In this document: positions 33,723 through 44,317 of the stretch, piece after piece
Position numbering within the stretch: the first letter of the stretch is position 1
Layout: every line of letters begins with the position of its first letter
DNA from: Verrucomicrobiota bacterium
GTDB lineage: Bacteria; Verrucomicrobiota; Verrucomicrobiia; Chthoniobacterales; UBA10450
Length of the DNA: 45,070 nucleotides
Reading direction: 5' to 3'
NCBI GenBank assembly: GCA_902810735.1
Contig: CADDYX010000003.1
Location: 1-45,070, forward strand
Translations under genes and position numbers: made by a program
The notes under the pieces: generated by a model
Seen by the model: the letters and a program-made list of their open reading frames with translations, nothing else
What the model was told of the DNA's origin: nothing
The model's database searches: none

Positions 33723-33751
33723 TATGTAACGCAGCGCTCCGGCGGGCGCAA
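33723..33751 (-). promoter_or_regulatory. Sigma-70-type promoter for tRNA-fMet
   Basis: On the minus strand: -35 TTGCGC at 33751-33746, a 17-base spacer, then -10 TACATA at 33728-33723. The -10 ends 13 bases before the first tRNA base (33709). Placement and spacing fit a strong housekeeping promoter. Confidence 0.6.
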
Positions 33752-33868
33752 GCACGAACTCCCGCCACGCTGCGATTTGCCGCGCGCCACGCGACCAAAC
33801 AGCCCTTGCCGACGCCGCGCTGATGGGCAAACAGTAACGCCGCGCGCCGGTCGGCGGCGCGACATCGA

Positions 33869-33943
33869 TCCAGCGTAGCTCAGTGGTAGAGCGATCGGCT
33901 GTTAACCGATTGGTCGTAGGTTCGAATCCTACCGCTGGAGCCA
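33869..33943 (+). tRNA. tRNA-Asn, anticodon GUU, CCA encoded
   Basis: A 75-base cloverleaf with acceptor TCCAGCG/CGCTGGA, a GAGC D-stem half, anticodon loop CTGTTAA (anticodon GTT), T-loop TTCGAAT, discriminator G and CCA in the DNA. It diverges from tRNA-fMet, and 159 bases lie between their 5' ends. No equally good promoter was seen on this strand. Confidence 0.97.
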
Positions 33944-34020
33944 TTTTCGCCCTTCGAATGCCTCGTCCGACGACTCTCGTGCCCGCCAGTGGAACGGCTG
34001 ATGCTATATCCGTTTGCGTG

Positions 34021-34563
34021 ATGCATGTCGTTCCTCATCAAGAGCCGTCGCCGCGGCTGCTTAGCACCGCTGCGCTGGCGGTCGAGAACCGCGACGGACG
34101 CTCCGGCAAGGGATCGAAGGCGCGGCTGCAGCGCGAAGGAATGTTCACCGGGAACGGACGCGCGATTTTTGTCGGACTCGCGCTGGGTGCGCTTCTGATT
34201 TCGGCGACCGCATTCCTGGCGAACCACCACCACGCATTCGATTCTGAACTCGCAGCAATGCGCAAATTTTTTGCGGTCCGCACGCGCACCGTCGTGACGC
34301 CGAGCCATCCAGCCGGCGCAAAACGGGTTGCGGTGGATTTAAGCGCCGCATCTCTCCGCGTTACCGCGATTGCGCTCGGCCATCCCCGCATGGCGATCAT
34401 CAACGGAAAAGAAATTGTGGAAGGCGACTCGCTGACGGTGCAAAGCCGTGATGCCGGCGTGTCCGTCACCCTCAAAGTGCTCAAGATCGCCGATGGCGAG
34501 ATTGACTTGACCGACGGCAGTCAGATCGTCACCACGCGGATGCTGTCGCACCGCGGGCGCTGA
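34021..34563 (+). CDS. Single-pass membrane protein with GspB/GspC-like C-terminal strand region
   Basis: From ATG 34021 this is 180 residues: a polar cytosolic N-terminus, one transmembrane helix at about 49-67, and a periplasmic domain. The C-terminal stretch MAIINGKEIVEGDSLTV...VTLKVLKIADGEIDLTDG resembles the last beta-hairpins of type II secretion GspB/GspC-like domains. No other secretion genes lie nearby, so the match may be only structural. The open frame extends back to 33883, but that would run through tRNA-Asn. The sequence TGCTATATC 18 bases before the ATG looks like an extended -10 element. Confidence 0.7.
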   Translation: MHVVPHQEPSPRLLSTAALAVENRDGRSGKGSKARLQREGMFTGNGRAIFVGLALGALLISATAFLANHHHAFDSELAAMRKFFAVRTRTVVTPSHPAGAKRVAVDLSAASLRVTAIALGHPRMAIINGKEIVEGDSLTVQSRDAGVSVTLKVLKIADGEIDLTDGSQIVTTRMLSHRGR

Positions 34564-34644
34564 GTTCCCTCAGCACGCCGGACATTCGTGATCGGACGCC
34601 GGCTTGATTGCGGCGCGAAGCATCCGATTAGTCTTGCTCCACGT

Positions 34645-36813
34645 ATGCCGATCTTCACTCGTTTCGCGATTCTCATGAGTTCTGCTTCATTTTTCGCCGG
34701 GGTTGCCACTGCGGCAGAACCGAGCGCATCGCCATCAGCAAGCGCCGCTTCGACAAATCCGCTGCTTACGGAAAGCACGCTGCCCTATCACATCCCGCCG
34801 TTCGACCAGATCAAGAACGAGCACTTCATGCCAGCGATCGAAGCGGGCATGGCAGAGCAGTTGAAGGAGGTGGAAGCGATCGCCAGCCAGTCCGACAAGC
34901 CGACGTTCGACAACACGATTGTCGCGCTCGAACGCAGCGGTCGGCTGCTCGAGCGCGCAGAGACCGTTTTCTCAAATCTCAACTCCTGCAACACCAACCC
35001 GGAAATGCAGAAAATCGAGAAGGAGATCGCGCCAAAACTCGCAGCGCATCTCGATGCGATCCGTCTCAACGCGCCGCTCTTCGCGCGCGTCCAGTCGCTG
35101 TATGACCAGCGAGACAAACTCGGCCTCGACGCGGAATCGAAATTCCTGCTCGATCGCTACTACAAGGATTTTGTTCGCGCCGGCGCGAAGCTTTCCGACA
35201 GCGACAAAGATAAGCTGAAGGCGATGAACGCCGAGCTCGCAACTCTGGAGGCGACGTTCGAGCAAAACGTGCTGAAGGAGAAAAACGCCTCATCAATTGT
35301 GGTGGAAAAGCGCGAGGAACTTGCCGGTTTATCCGAGAACGAGATCGCGGCTGCGACCGCGGCGGCGAAAGAGGAACACAAGGAGGGCAAATTCGTTATT
35401 CCGCTCCAGAACACGACCGGCCAGCCGTCGCTCGCATCGCTCGAAAACCGGCCGCTGCGCCAGCGGATCATGGAGACCTCGTTGTCGCGTAACAGCAAAG
35501 GCGGCGAATGGGACAATCGCGAGACCGTGCTGCGCATTGTCAGGCTCCGCGCAGAACGCGCGAAGCTGCTCGGCTACGCAAATCACGCCGCTTACCAACT
35601 CGAGGACCAGACCGCCGGCAATGTCCCGACCGTCAACAAGCTGCTCAGCGATCTCGCGCCTCCGGCGGTGGCGAACGCGAAACGCGAAGCCGCCGATCAG
35701 CAGGCAATCGTCGACCAGGAACACGGCGGATTTCAGATCGCCTCCTGGGATTGGAATTTTTATTCCGAGAAAGTGCGGAAGGCGCGCTACGCGTTCGACG
35801 AATCAGCGATCAAGCCCTACTTCGAGCTCAACCACGTCATCACTGACGGCGTGTTTTTCGCCGCGAACAAGCTTTACGGCATCACGTTCAAGGAGCGCCA
35901 CGATCTGCCGGTTTATCAACCGGATGTGCGTGTCTGGGAAGTTTACGATCGCGACGGACAGCCGCTGGCACTGTTTCTCGGCGACTACTACGCGCGTCCG
36001 TCGAAACACGGCGGCGCCTGGATGAATGAATACGTCTCGCAGAGCGGACTCTTCGGCACCAAGCCCGTTGTCGCCAATCACCTGAACATTCCAAAGCCGA
36101 CCGCCGGTGAGCCGACGCTGCTCACCTACGATCAGGTGCGCACCGCGTTTCATGAATTCGGCCACGCGCTGCACGGCATGTTTTCGCACGTGAAATACCC
36201 GCGCTTTAGCGGTACCAGCGTGCCGCGCGATTTTGTCGAGTACCCGTCGCAGGCAAACGAGATGTGGGCGAGCTGGCCGGACGTGCTGAAGAATTATGCG
36301 CGCCACTACAAAACCGGTGAGCCGATGCCGCAGGAGCTGCTGAACAAGGTGCTCGCGGCTGAGAAGTTCAACCAAGGCTTCGAGACAACGGAATACCTCG
36401 AGGCAGCGATGCTCGACCAGAACTGGCACCAATTGTCGCCCGAACAGGTGCCGCACGACGTCATTCCGTTTGAGGCAGCTGCGCTAAAAAAAGACGGCGT
36501 CGACTTTCCACCGGTGCCGCCGCGATACCGCACGACTTATTTCTCGCACATTTTCTCCAGCGGCTATTCAGCCGGTTATTATTCGTACATCTGGAGTGAA
36601 GTGCTGGCCGCTGACACGGAGGATTGGTTTCGGCAGCACGGCGGATTAAAACGGGAGAACGGCGAGCATTTCCGCGAAACGCTGCTCTCCCGCGGCGGAA
36701 GCATCGAGGCGATGAAGCTGTTTCACGACTTCACCGGCCACGATCCTGAGATCGCGCCGCTGCTGAAGCGCCGCGGCCTCGACGAGGTGAAACCGACAGC
36801 GGGCGACAAGTAG
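34645..36813 (+). CDS. M3-family metallopeptidase (oligopeptidase A / Dcp type), exported
   Basis: From ATG 34645 this is 722 residues. A signal peptide (about 1-23) leads to the M3 helical fold, with zinc motif HEFGH at 503-507. NEMWASWPDVL and YSAGYYSYIWSEVLAADTEDWF near the C-terminus complete the substrate-binding signature. The N-terminus LPYHIPPFDQIKNEHFMPAIEAGM matches OpdA/Dcp. These enzymes cut oligopeptides, Dcp-like ones removing C-terminal dipeptides. The export signal puts it in the periplasm, as for some Dcp proteins. It converges with the AI-2E transporter gene, with 21 bases between stops. Confidence 0.94.
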   Translation: MPIFTRFAILMSSASFFAGVATAAEPSASPSASAASTNPLLTESTLPYHIPPFDQIKNEHFMPAIEAGMAEQLKEVEAIASQSDKPTFDNTIVALERSGRLLERAETVFSNLNSCNTNPEMQKIEKEIAPKLAAHLDAIRLNAPLFARVQSLYDQRDKLGLDAESKFLLDRYYKDFVRAGAKLSDSDKDKLKAMNAELATLEATFEQNVLKEKNASSIVVEKREELAGLSENEIAAATAAAKEEHKEGKFVIPLQNTTGQPSLASLENRPLRQRIMETSLSRNSKGGEWDNRETVLRIVRLRAERAKLLGYANHAAYQLEDQTAGNVPTVNKLLSDLAPPAVANAKREAADQQAIVDQEHGGFQIASWDWNFYSEKVRKARYAFDESAIKPYFELNHVITDGVFFAANKLYGITFKERHDLPVYQPDVRVWEVYDRDGQPLALFLGDYYARPSKHGGAWMNEYVSQSGLFGTKPVVANHLNIPKPTAGEPTLLTYDQVRTAFHEFGHALHGMFSHVKYPRFSGTSVPRDFVEYPSQANEMWASWPDVLKNYARHYKTGEPMPQELLNKVLAAEKFNQGFETTEYLEAAMLDQNWHQLSPEQVPHDVIPFEAAALKKDGVDFPPVPPRYRTTYFSHIFSSGYSAGYYSYIWSEVLAADTEDWFRQHGGLKRENGEHFRETLLSRGGSIEAMKLFHDFTGHDPEIAPLLKRRGLDEVKPTAGDK

Positions 36814-36834
36814 CCGCCGCGGAATCCGCCACCC

Positions 36835-37998
36835 TCAGCTCAGGAATTCCGCGATCGGCGTCATCCGCTCGACGTGCGAGCAGAAGATCTTGAATGCCGC
36901 GAGAATCGGGACAGCGAGAATGACGCCCGGGATTCCCCACATCCAACCCCAGAAGGTTAGCGATAGCAGAATCAGCACCGGATTGAGCGTCAGCGAGCGC
37001 CCCATGACCCACGGTGTGACGAAGTTCCCTTCGATCGTCGCGAAGCCGAGGTAGACCGCCGGGAATACCATCGCGTAGGCGAGGCTGTCGTAGCTGAGAA
37101 TCGCGCCGAGCGTCATGCAGATGATGCCGGTCAGCGCGCCGAGATATGGCACGAAATTGAGCACCGCGACCATCGCGCCCCACATGAACGGGTTGCGCAG
37201 GCCGAGAATCCCGACCGTCGCTCCCACCGCCGTGCCCAGACAGAGGTTGATCAGCGTTTGCGTCAGCAAATACCGCGAGACGTGCGCCTCGATTTCGTTT
37301 GCGATCGAGACCGCGCGCTTCTTGTCCTTCAGGCTCGGTGTTAGCCGCAAAATCTTGCCGAGAAAAACGCCATCGTAGGCCAGCAGGAAATAAATCAGAA
37401 TCAAGACGAGCACGGTGCTGAGCACGAATTCTGGCGTGCGCAGATAAAGCAGGTCGCTCAACCGATGCTGCTTCACTTCCACTGCCGCCGCGGCGTGCGG
37501 ATCGGCCGGCGCGGCAAGATTCTCGATCTCGCCGCTGGCACGCGCGACCTTCTCCATCGGCTGCCGGATCGGCATCAACTTCTGCTGCAATTGTTGCAAG
37601 CTGTAGGGCGCTTTCTCGAGCCACCCAGCCGCCGGTGTGGCGAGGCGGGAAATCGCGAACACCATCCCGGCGATCAGCGCGATGATGACAATGGCCGCAC
37701 CCGCGCCGGACGGGATATGCGCCCGAGCCAGGCCGCGGACGACCGGACGCAGCAGGTAGCTGAGCAGCAGTGCAAGGACGAGCGGGAGCAGAACCGAGCG
37801 CAGGAAGTACAGTGTGTAGAGCACCGCAAGAACGAAGAGCCCGGTCAGCGCGATCGATCGGATGTCGAACGGCCGGTGGAGCAGCTCGGTCATCCGCCCG
37901 GCCGGCTGCGGCGGAGCCTCTTCCGCGGCGCGCGCTGGTCGTTGCGTCGTTGCGTCGCGCTGTTCTGCAACAGCGCCGTCATCGGTCGGAAATGGCAC
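36835..37998 (-). CDS. AI-2E family (PF01594) membrane transporter
   Basis: This 387-residue protein has a disordered N-terminus (about 1-40) and about eight transmembrane helices. The PF01594 layout is plain: paired helices near 52-85 and 95-115, a long periplasmic coiled segment (about 120-205), then helices with NFVPYLGALTGIICMTLGA and PWVMGRSLTLNPVLILLSLTFWGWMWGIPGVILAVPILA. The family includes putative AI-2 exporters and Na+/H+ antiporters, so the substrate is unknown. It converges with the M3 peptidase and diverges from the next gene. Confidence 0.9.
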   Translation of the reverse strand: MPFPTDDGAVAEQRDATTQRPARAAEEAPPQPAGRMTELLHRPFDIRSIALTGLFVLAVLYTLYFLRSVLLPLVLALLLSYLLRPVVRGLARAHIPSGAGAAIVIIALIAGMVFAISRLATPAAGWLEKAPYSLQQLQQKLMPIRQPMEKVARASGEIENLAAPADPHAAAAVEVKQHRLSDLLYLRTPEFVLSTVLVLILIYFLLAYDGVFLGKILRLTPSLKDKKRAVSIANEIEAHVSRYLLTQTLINLCLGTAVGATVGILGLRNPFMWGAMVAVLNFVPYLGALTGIICMTLGAILSYDSLAYAMVFPAVYLGFATIEGNFVTPWVMGRSLTLNPVLILLSLTFWGWMWGIPGVILAVPILAAFKIFCSHVERMTPIAEFLS

Positions 37999-38089
37999 GG
38001 CACCTTATTTTCGTTTTCGGTGCGCAGGGCGGCCTCAAGTTTGACTTGCGTCTGTCCGAATCGCCGACCGCTGTGGTAATCTGAAAGTC

Positions 38090-38686
38090 ATGCACCGGCG
38101 CTGCATCGTTGCTGTTGCCATCCTCCTCACCAGCGTCGCCTTCGCCGAAGACGATCTCCCGAAGCACGACGACTCCGACGCGCTCGATATCGAACCGCCG
38201 CTCCTGATCAAAGACGGCAAGCCTCTGGCTCCGCTCCCGCAACCCGACTCGCCGGACAATGATCCTGGACAAATCGAAGCCGCGCTCGAGCGGGCAAAGC
38301 GATCCGCCGCGAGCGGTGAGCGCCTGTTCAAGAGCGGCATCATCTCGAAAGTGCAGGCAGAGGACCGCGCGTTAAAAGTCGTCCGCCTCGAATCCGACCT
38401 GGCGAACGCGCGGCTGCAGCAGGCGAAAGAGGAGTATGCCGCGCGCCAACATCGGTTCGAAGCAGGCGAACTGTCGAAAGCCGAGCTCGACGCTGCCGCG
38501 GCGGCAATCCCTCAGGCGGAAGAAGCAGCGCGAGTGGCAAGCGCGACCCGCGAACACGCCGAGATCGAAGCCGCTCGCGCGAACCTTCGTCGCCAGCAGA
38601 AGCTCCTCGCCCTTGGCAGCGGACGAAAGTCCGACGTGAATCGCGCCGAAGAACAGCTCACGAAGTTGACGCAGGAAAAAGAGTAA
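38090..38686 (+). CDS. Exported coiled-coil protein, adaptor-hairpin-like
   Basis: This 198-residue protein has a signal peptide (1-19) and a Pro/Asp-rich linker (about 20-58). Two long Ala/Glu/Arg-rich helices follow (about 60-120 and 128-195), with heptad-like spacing. The hairpin shape and repeated GELSKAELDAA / SGIISKVQAEDR turns resemble the alpha-hairpin of HlyD-type periplasmic adaptors or a TolC-family helical segment. The lipoyl and barrel domains are absent, so it is not a complete adaptor. The role is unknown; a periplasmic spacer is possible. Confidence 0.65.
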   Translation: MHRRCIVAVAILLTSVAFAEDDLPKHDDSDALDIEPPLLIKDGKPLAPLPQPDSPDNDPGQIEAALERAKRSAASGERLFKSGIISKVQAEDRALKVVRLESDLANARLQQAKEEYAARQHRFEAGELSKAELDAAAAAIPQAEEAARVASATREHAEIEAARANLRRQQKLLALGSGRKSDVNRAEEQLTKLTQEKE

Positions 38687-38783
38687 GCACGAGCGCGATC
38701 TCGCGTCGCAAAACTTTTTTCTTGCCTCCGCTCGCCCGTTTTTGCGAGAGCCTCTGGCACACCAGCAGCTTTCGATTCACGAC

Positions 38784-39314
38784 ATGTTTTCATCGTTCCG
38801 CCCCATTATCGCCATTTTCGGTTTGTGCTTTGTCACTGCCAGTTTCGCCAAGGCGGACCTTTTTCCCGCGAGCGGACCGGTCGTTCCCGGTCGCAAAGCA
38901 TGCCTTCTCGGCAACGTTGCCTGCGCCCCCGCTGACGCTCCGCTCGAGGTGAAGCGCGCAATCTGGGCAGCGAACCAATTGCGCTCGCGTCCATACCGCT
39001 ATGGCGGCGGCCATAAATCCTTCGTCGATAACGGCTACGACTGCTCCGGCACCGTCTCCTACGCACTGGCGGCGGCGGGCCTGGTGAAATCGCCGCTCAG
39101 CTCGACCGAATTCCGCAGATACGGCAGCAGCGGATCCGGGAAATGGATCACGATCTACGCGCGCAACGGCCACACCTTTGCTGTCATTGCCGGTTTGCGT
39201 CTCGACACGACCGCTTACAACACGCTGCGTTACGAGCGCAATGACGCGCCGCGCTGGCGTGCCACCGAGCGTACCCCGCGCGGTTTCGTCGCGCGTCATC
39301 CGCTCGGCTTGTAA
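38784..39314 (+). CDS. NlpC/P60-like cysteine peptidase, exported
   Basis: From ATG 38784 this is 176 residues with a signal peptide (about 1-22). The motif NGYDCSGTVSYALAAAG has the catalytic Cys of NlpC/P60 in the usual DCSG setting, and NGHTFAVIAGLRLDT carries the catalytic His. The RYGGGHKSFVDNG stretch also fits. The family cuts peptide bonds in peptidoglycan stems, between D-Glu and the diamino acid. The third polar residue is not obvious. TTG at 38742 is also in frame but gives a poorer start. Periplasmic wall turnover is inferred. Confidence 0.82.
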   Translation: MFSSFRPIIAIFGLCFVTASFAKADLFPASGPVVPGRKACLLGNVACAPADAPLEVKRAIWAANQLRSRPYRYGGGHKSFVDNGYDCSGTVSYALAAAGLVKSPLSSTEFRRYGSSGSGKWITIYARNGHTFAVIAGLRLDTTAYNTLRYERNDAPRWRATERTPRGFVARHPLGL

Positions 39315-39343
39315 CGCTCGGCGCGCGCGGCACTCTTCCCTGC

Positions 39344-39369
39344 CGCGACCAACAAAACTGCTGGTCGCG
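39344..39369. other. Hairpin between NlpC/P60 and S46 genes
   Basis: CGCGACCA and TGGTCGCG form a perfect eight-base stem with a ten-base A-rich loop, 30 bases after the NlpC/P60 stop and 25 bases before the next start. No T-run follows, so it is not a standard terminator. It could block read-through or act on the leader of the S46 gene. Confidence 0.4.
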
Positions 39370-39394
39370 CGACGGCGCTGTTCTACGTTCTCGC

Positions 39395-41494
39395 ATGCGT
39401 TTGCTGCGAGTTTTGTCCCTCACGTTCGCCGTTTGCCTGACGACTGCGTTCGCCGACGAAGGCATGTGGCTTTTCAACAGCCCGCCCACCGCGCAGCTCA
39501 AGCAGAAGTACAACTTCGAGCCGACGCCGCAGTGGCTCGAGCATCTCCAGAAAGCGAGCGTCCGCTTCAACTCCGGCGGCAGCGGCTCGTTCATTTCGGC
39601 GAACGGCCTCGTGATCACGAACCACCACGTCGGCCTCGACACCCTGCAGAAGATTTCGAACGAGCAGCACAACTACGTGCGCGACGGCTTTTACGCGAAG
39701 TCGCAGAAGGATGAAGTGAAGAGCACCGACCTCGAGCTCAACGTGCTGATGTCGATCGAAGACGTGACCGATCGCATCAAGGCCGCCGTACAGAGCGGCA
39801 CGTCGCCGGAGGAAGCAAACAAGGCGCGCCGCAACGTGATTGCGCAAATCGAAAAAGAATCGCGCGAGAAAACCGGACTCCGTTCCGATGTCGTCACGCT
39901 CTACCAGGGCGGCGTTTACAATCTCTATCGCTACAAGCGTTATGACGACGTGCGGCTCGTCTTCGCGCCCGAGCAGCAAACCGCATTCTACGGCGGCGAT
40001 CCGGATAATTTCGAATATCCGCGCTACGATCTCGATATCTGCATCTTCCGCGCCTACGAGAACGGCCAGCCGGCGAAGCCTGAGCATTATCTGAAGTGGA
40101 ACACGAAAGGCCCGGCCGACGGCGAGCTGACCTTCGTCAGCGGTCATCCCGGCAAGACGGACCGGCAGCTCGCGGTCAGCGAATTGGCGCGGCTGCGCGA
40201 CGACGAGATGCCGTACCTGATGAACATGTACAACCGGCGCGAGGTCGTGCTCGGCGCGTGGTCGGCGCGCAGTTTCGAGAATGCCCGCCGCGCCCGCGAA
40301 GATCTGTTTGGCGTGCAAAATAACCGCAAACGCTACGGCGGCTATCTGGGCGCGCTGCTCGATCCGGAGATCTGGCGGTCGATCGAGCAACGCGAGCAAA
40401 AGCTCCGCGACGCGATGAACAGCAGCACCGAATGGAAGCCGGCGCTTGCCGCCTACGACCGCATCAGGCAAGCGGACGAAGCGACGGCAAAGGTTCTGCC
40501 GGTTTACAATTACTACGAGCAATTCCGCGGACGCGCCGATGCGAGCTACCGCGCACCGCGCGGCTTCTACAGCCGGCTGTTTGAATACGCGCGACGCCTC
40601 GTTCGCGCCGGCGACGAACGTCCGAAGCCCAACGGCGAGCGGTTCCCCGAATTCCGCGACAGTTACCGCGAGTCACTCGAGCTGGAGCTCTTCTCCAGCG
40701 AGCCGATCTACGATGACTACGAAATCGTGAAGCTGACCGATTCGCTGACCGATCTCGTGACGCGCTTCGGGACGGCCGATCCCCTCGTGCAAAAAGCGAT
40801 GGCTGGGAAATCGCCGGTCGACCGCGCGACGGAGCTCGTTTCCGGAACGAAGCTGAAAGATCTCGCGTTCCGAAAGCAGCTCTACGAAGGCGGGGCCGCG
40901 GCGGTGAGTGCCGCGAAAGATCCCATGCTCGAGCTCGCGCGCTTGGTCGACGGCCCGGCACGCGAGGCGCGCTCGGTCTTTGACGCGCAGGACGAGACGA
41001 AGCAGCAGGCCTACGGCGAAATCGCCAGGGCGCGGTTCGCGCTCGAAGGCACGAGCAGTTATCCGGACGCGACCTTCACGCTGCGTCTCTCCTACGGCGT
41101 CGTGCGCGGCTACGAGGAAAACGGCCAGCAGATTCCCCCGCTCACCAACCTCGCCGGCCTCTATCAGCGCGGCGCGCAGCACAATTACCAGCCGCCATTC
41201 GACATCCCGAAACGCTGGCTCGACCGCAAAACGAAGCTGAACCTGAACACGCCGTTCGACTTCGTTTCCGACGCCGACATCATCGGCGGAAACAGCGGCA
41301 GCCCGGTCGTGAACAAGGCGAACGAATTCGTCGGCATCATCTTCGACGGGAACATTCAGTCGCTCGTGCTCGACTGCATTTTCACGGACAAACAGGCCCG
41401 CGCCGTCAGTGTCGACAGCGCCGCGATCAGCGAAGCCTTGCGCAAGGTCTACGACGCCGGAGCGCTCGCGGATGAAATTGAGGGCAGGAAATGA
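39395..41494 (+). CDS. S46-family dipeptidyl-peptidase (DPP7-like), exported
   Basis: This 699-residue peptidase has a signal peptide (1-20) followed directly by the family N-terminus DEGMWLF. His77 or His78 (ITNHHVGLD) and Ser634 (GGNSGSPVV) give the active site; the aspartate should lie in the GGDPDNFEYPRYDLD region. S46 enzymes release dipeptides from oligopeptide N-termini in the periplasm. The selectivity residue 18 positions after the nucleophile is Gly652 (FDGN). This is as in DPP7, which prefers hydrophobic P1 residues, and not as in DPP11, which has Arg there and cuts after Asp/Glu. Confidence 0.94.
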   Translation: MRLLRVLSLTFAVCLTTAFADEGMWLFNSPPTAQLKQKYNFEPTPQWLEHLQKASVRFNSGGSGSFISANGLVITNHHVGLDTLQKISNEQHNYVRDGFYAKSQKDEVKSTDLELNVLMSIEDVTDRIKAAVQSGTSPEEANKARRNVIAQIEKESREKTGLRSDVVTLYQGGVYNLYRYKRYDDVRLVFAPEQQTAFYGGDPDNFEYPRYDLDICIFRAYENGQPAKPEHYLKWNTKGPADGELTFVSGHPGKTDRQLAVSELARLRDDEMPYLMNMYNRREVVLGAWSARSFENARRAREDLFGVQNNRKRYGGYLGALLDPEIWRSIEQREQKLRDAMNSSTEWKPALAAYDRIRQADEATAKVLPVYNYYEQFRGRADASYRAPRGFYSRLFEYARRLVRAGDERPKPNGERFPEFRDSYRESLELELFSSEPIYDDYEIVKLTDSLTDLVTRFGTADPLVQKAMAGKSPVDRATELVSGTKLKDLAFRKQLYEGGAAAVSAAKDPMLELARLVDGPAREARSVFDAQDETKQQAYGEIARARFALEGTSSYPDATFTLRLSYGVVRGYEENGQQIPPLTNLAGLYQRGAQHNYQPPFDIPKRWLDRKTKLNLNTPFDFVSDADIIGGNSGSPVVNKANEFVGIIFDGNIQSLVLDCIFTDKQARAVSVDSAAISEALRKVYDAGALADEIEGRK

Positions 41495-41596
41495 CGGCTC
41501 AATTACGGCGCCAGCACCGCGGTCGCAGGGTTTAAGCAGTCGTCGGATCGCCCTGCTCCGAGCGAGTTGGCAAGAAGACTGCTCGGATCAGTGTCG

Positions 41597-41974
41597 ATGC
41601 AGGTCAGTTTCAACAGCAAAATCCGCTACAAAGGCCAGGAATACGACAGCCTCGACGAGGTGCCGGGCGCCATTCGTGGGCCACTCGAGCGGGCGCTGGG
41701 GCGGGTCTGCCCCGACCGGCACGCGACGCCGGCGCTGAACAGCCGGATCCTGATCAACGGCCACGCCTTCTCCGGCTCGGCCGAGTTGCCGCCGGAATAT
41801 CGGCAACTGATGGACGACACCTTGCGCACGCTGCTGCCGATCGATCGAGCAATCGGCATCGCAGCCGCCGATGAGTACTCGTCCGCCTGCCGTGGCACCA
41901 TCGGGCTAACGACTCTGCTGATCGGCGCGCTCGCGCTTGCGATTTTTCTCTGGCAGATTGGCGCGTTCCGCTAA
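41597..41974 (+). CDS. Small protein with C-terminal membrane helix
   Basis: From ATG 41597 this is 125 residues: a small hydrophilic domain (MQVSFNSKIRYKGQEYDSLDEVP...) and one hydrophobic helix at about 103-121 (GLTTLLIGALALAIFLWQIG). The C-terminus ends right after the helix, so it may be tail-anchored. The first 25 residues, with KIRYKGQEYDSLDEVPGAIR, look like a domain in other verrucomicrobial proteins whose role I do not know. The 122-base gap before it contains no gene. Confidence 0.65.
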   Translation: MQVSFNSKIRYKGQEYDSLDEVPGAIRGPLERALGRVCPDRHATPALNSRILINGHAFSGSAELPPEYRQLMDDTLRTLLPIDRAIGIAAADEYSSACRGTIGLTTLLIGALALAIFLWQIGAFR

Positions 41975-42173
41975 TCAGCCGATCCGGCCAAACACCGCGG
42001 AACTGCAGGTCACACGACCGGCGAAAGCTGAGGAGAGCCGACGTACGTGCAGCGCGAGCGGGTCTCGTTCTGGCAGCATCTTCTTTGCGAGTGTGCGTCG
42101 CCGACAGTGCCTCGGGAACATTTCGTTCGCGGTTTTCCCGATGTTGAATGAGCGCGCCACAACTGCAGGCGGA

Positions 42174-44005
<1,832 letters not shown>

Positions 44006-44009
<4 letters not shown>

Positions 44010-44236
44010 CGTTTCTTCCGCGACTTCGATTTCTTCGAGCTGCTCTTCTTCGATTTTTTTGCGCGGGTCGGCAGTTTCTTCCGTTTCGCGTGCGCCATTT
44101 TCTCGAGCTCTTTGGTGCTCATCGATTTCGCCATGCTCTTCGATGCACCGCGCAGTGAGCTCTTCGATTTCTTGCCGCGCTTCGCCGCGAGCGCCGCGCC
44201 GGCCGCCATCTGCTGTTTCTTGGATTTTGCTGGCAT
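44006..44236 (-). CDS. DUF3008-family protein with Lys-rich tail
   Basis: From ATG 44236 this is 76 residues. The first 50 match the DUF3008 pattern: MPAKSKKQQMAAGAALAAKRG, then SLRGASKSMAKSMSTKELEKMA. The last 25 residues are almost only Lys, Ser and Arg (KKSKKSSSKKSKSRKKR). The usual family length is near 60-65 with a more mixed tail. The strong positive charge suggests binding to nucleic acid, by analogy to histone-H1-like tails; this is inference. It overlaps recQ by four bases, stop against stop. Confidence 0.8.
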
Positions 44237-44317
44237 ACTGAAACTTCGGACGCGCAGTTTGATTCGGTTGTGCAAGAGGATGGACAGCCGGCGAGCTCAC
44301 GTGCACAATCCGCCGCC

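Noticed and set aside
33671-33944. Short frames that run through the two tRNA genes
   Set aside because: Both tRNAs are complete cloverleaves with encoded CCA; the overlapping open frames have no coding support.
39383-40522. 379-codon open frame opposite the S46 peptidase
   Set aside because: Antisense shadow of a clearly coding gene; composition is that of a reverse-strand GC-rich frame, with no motif.
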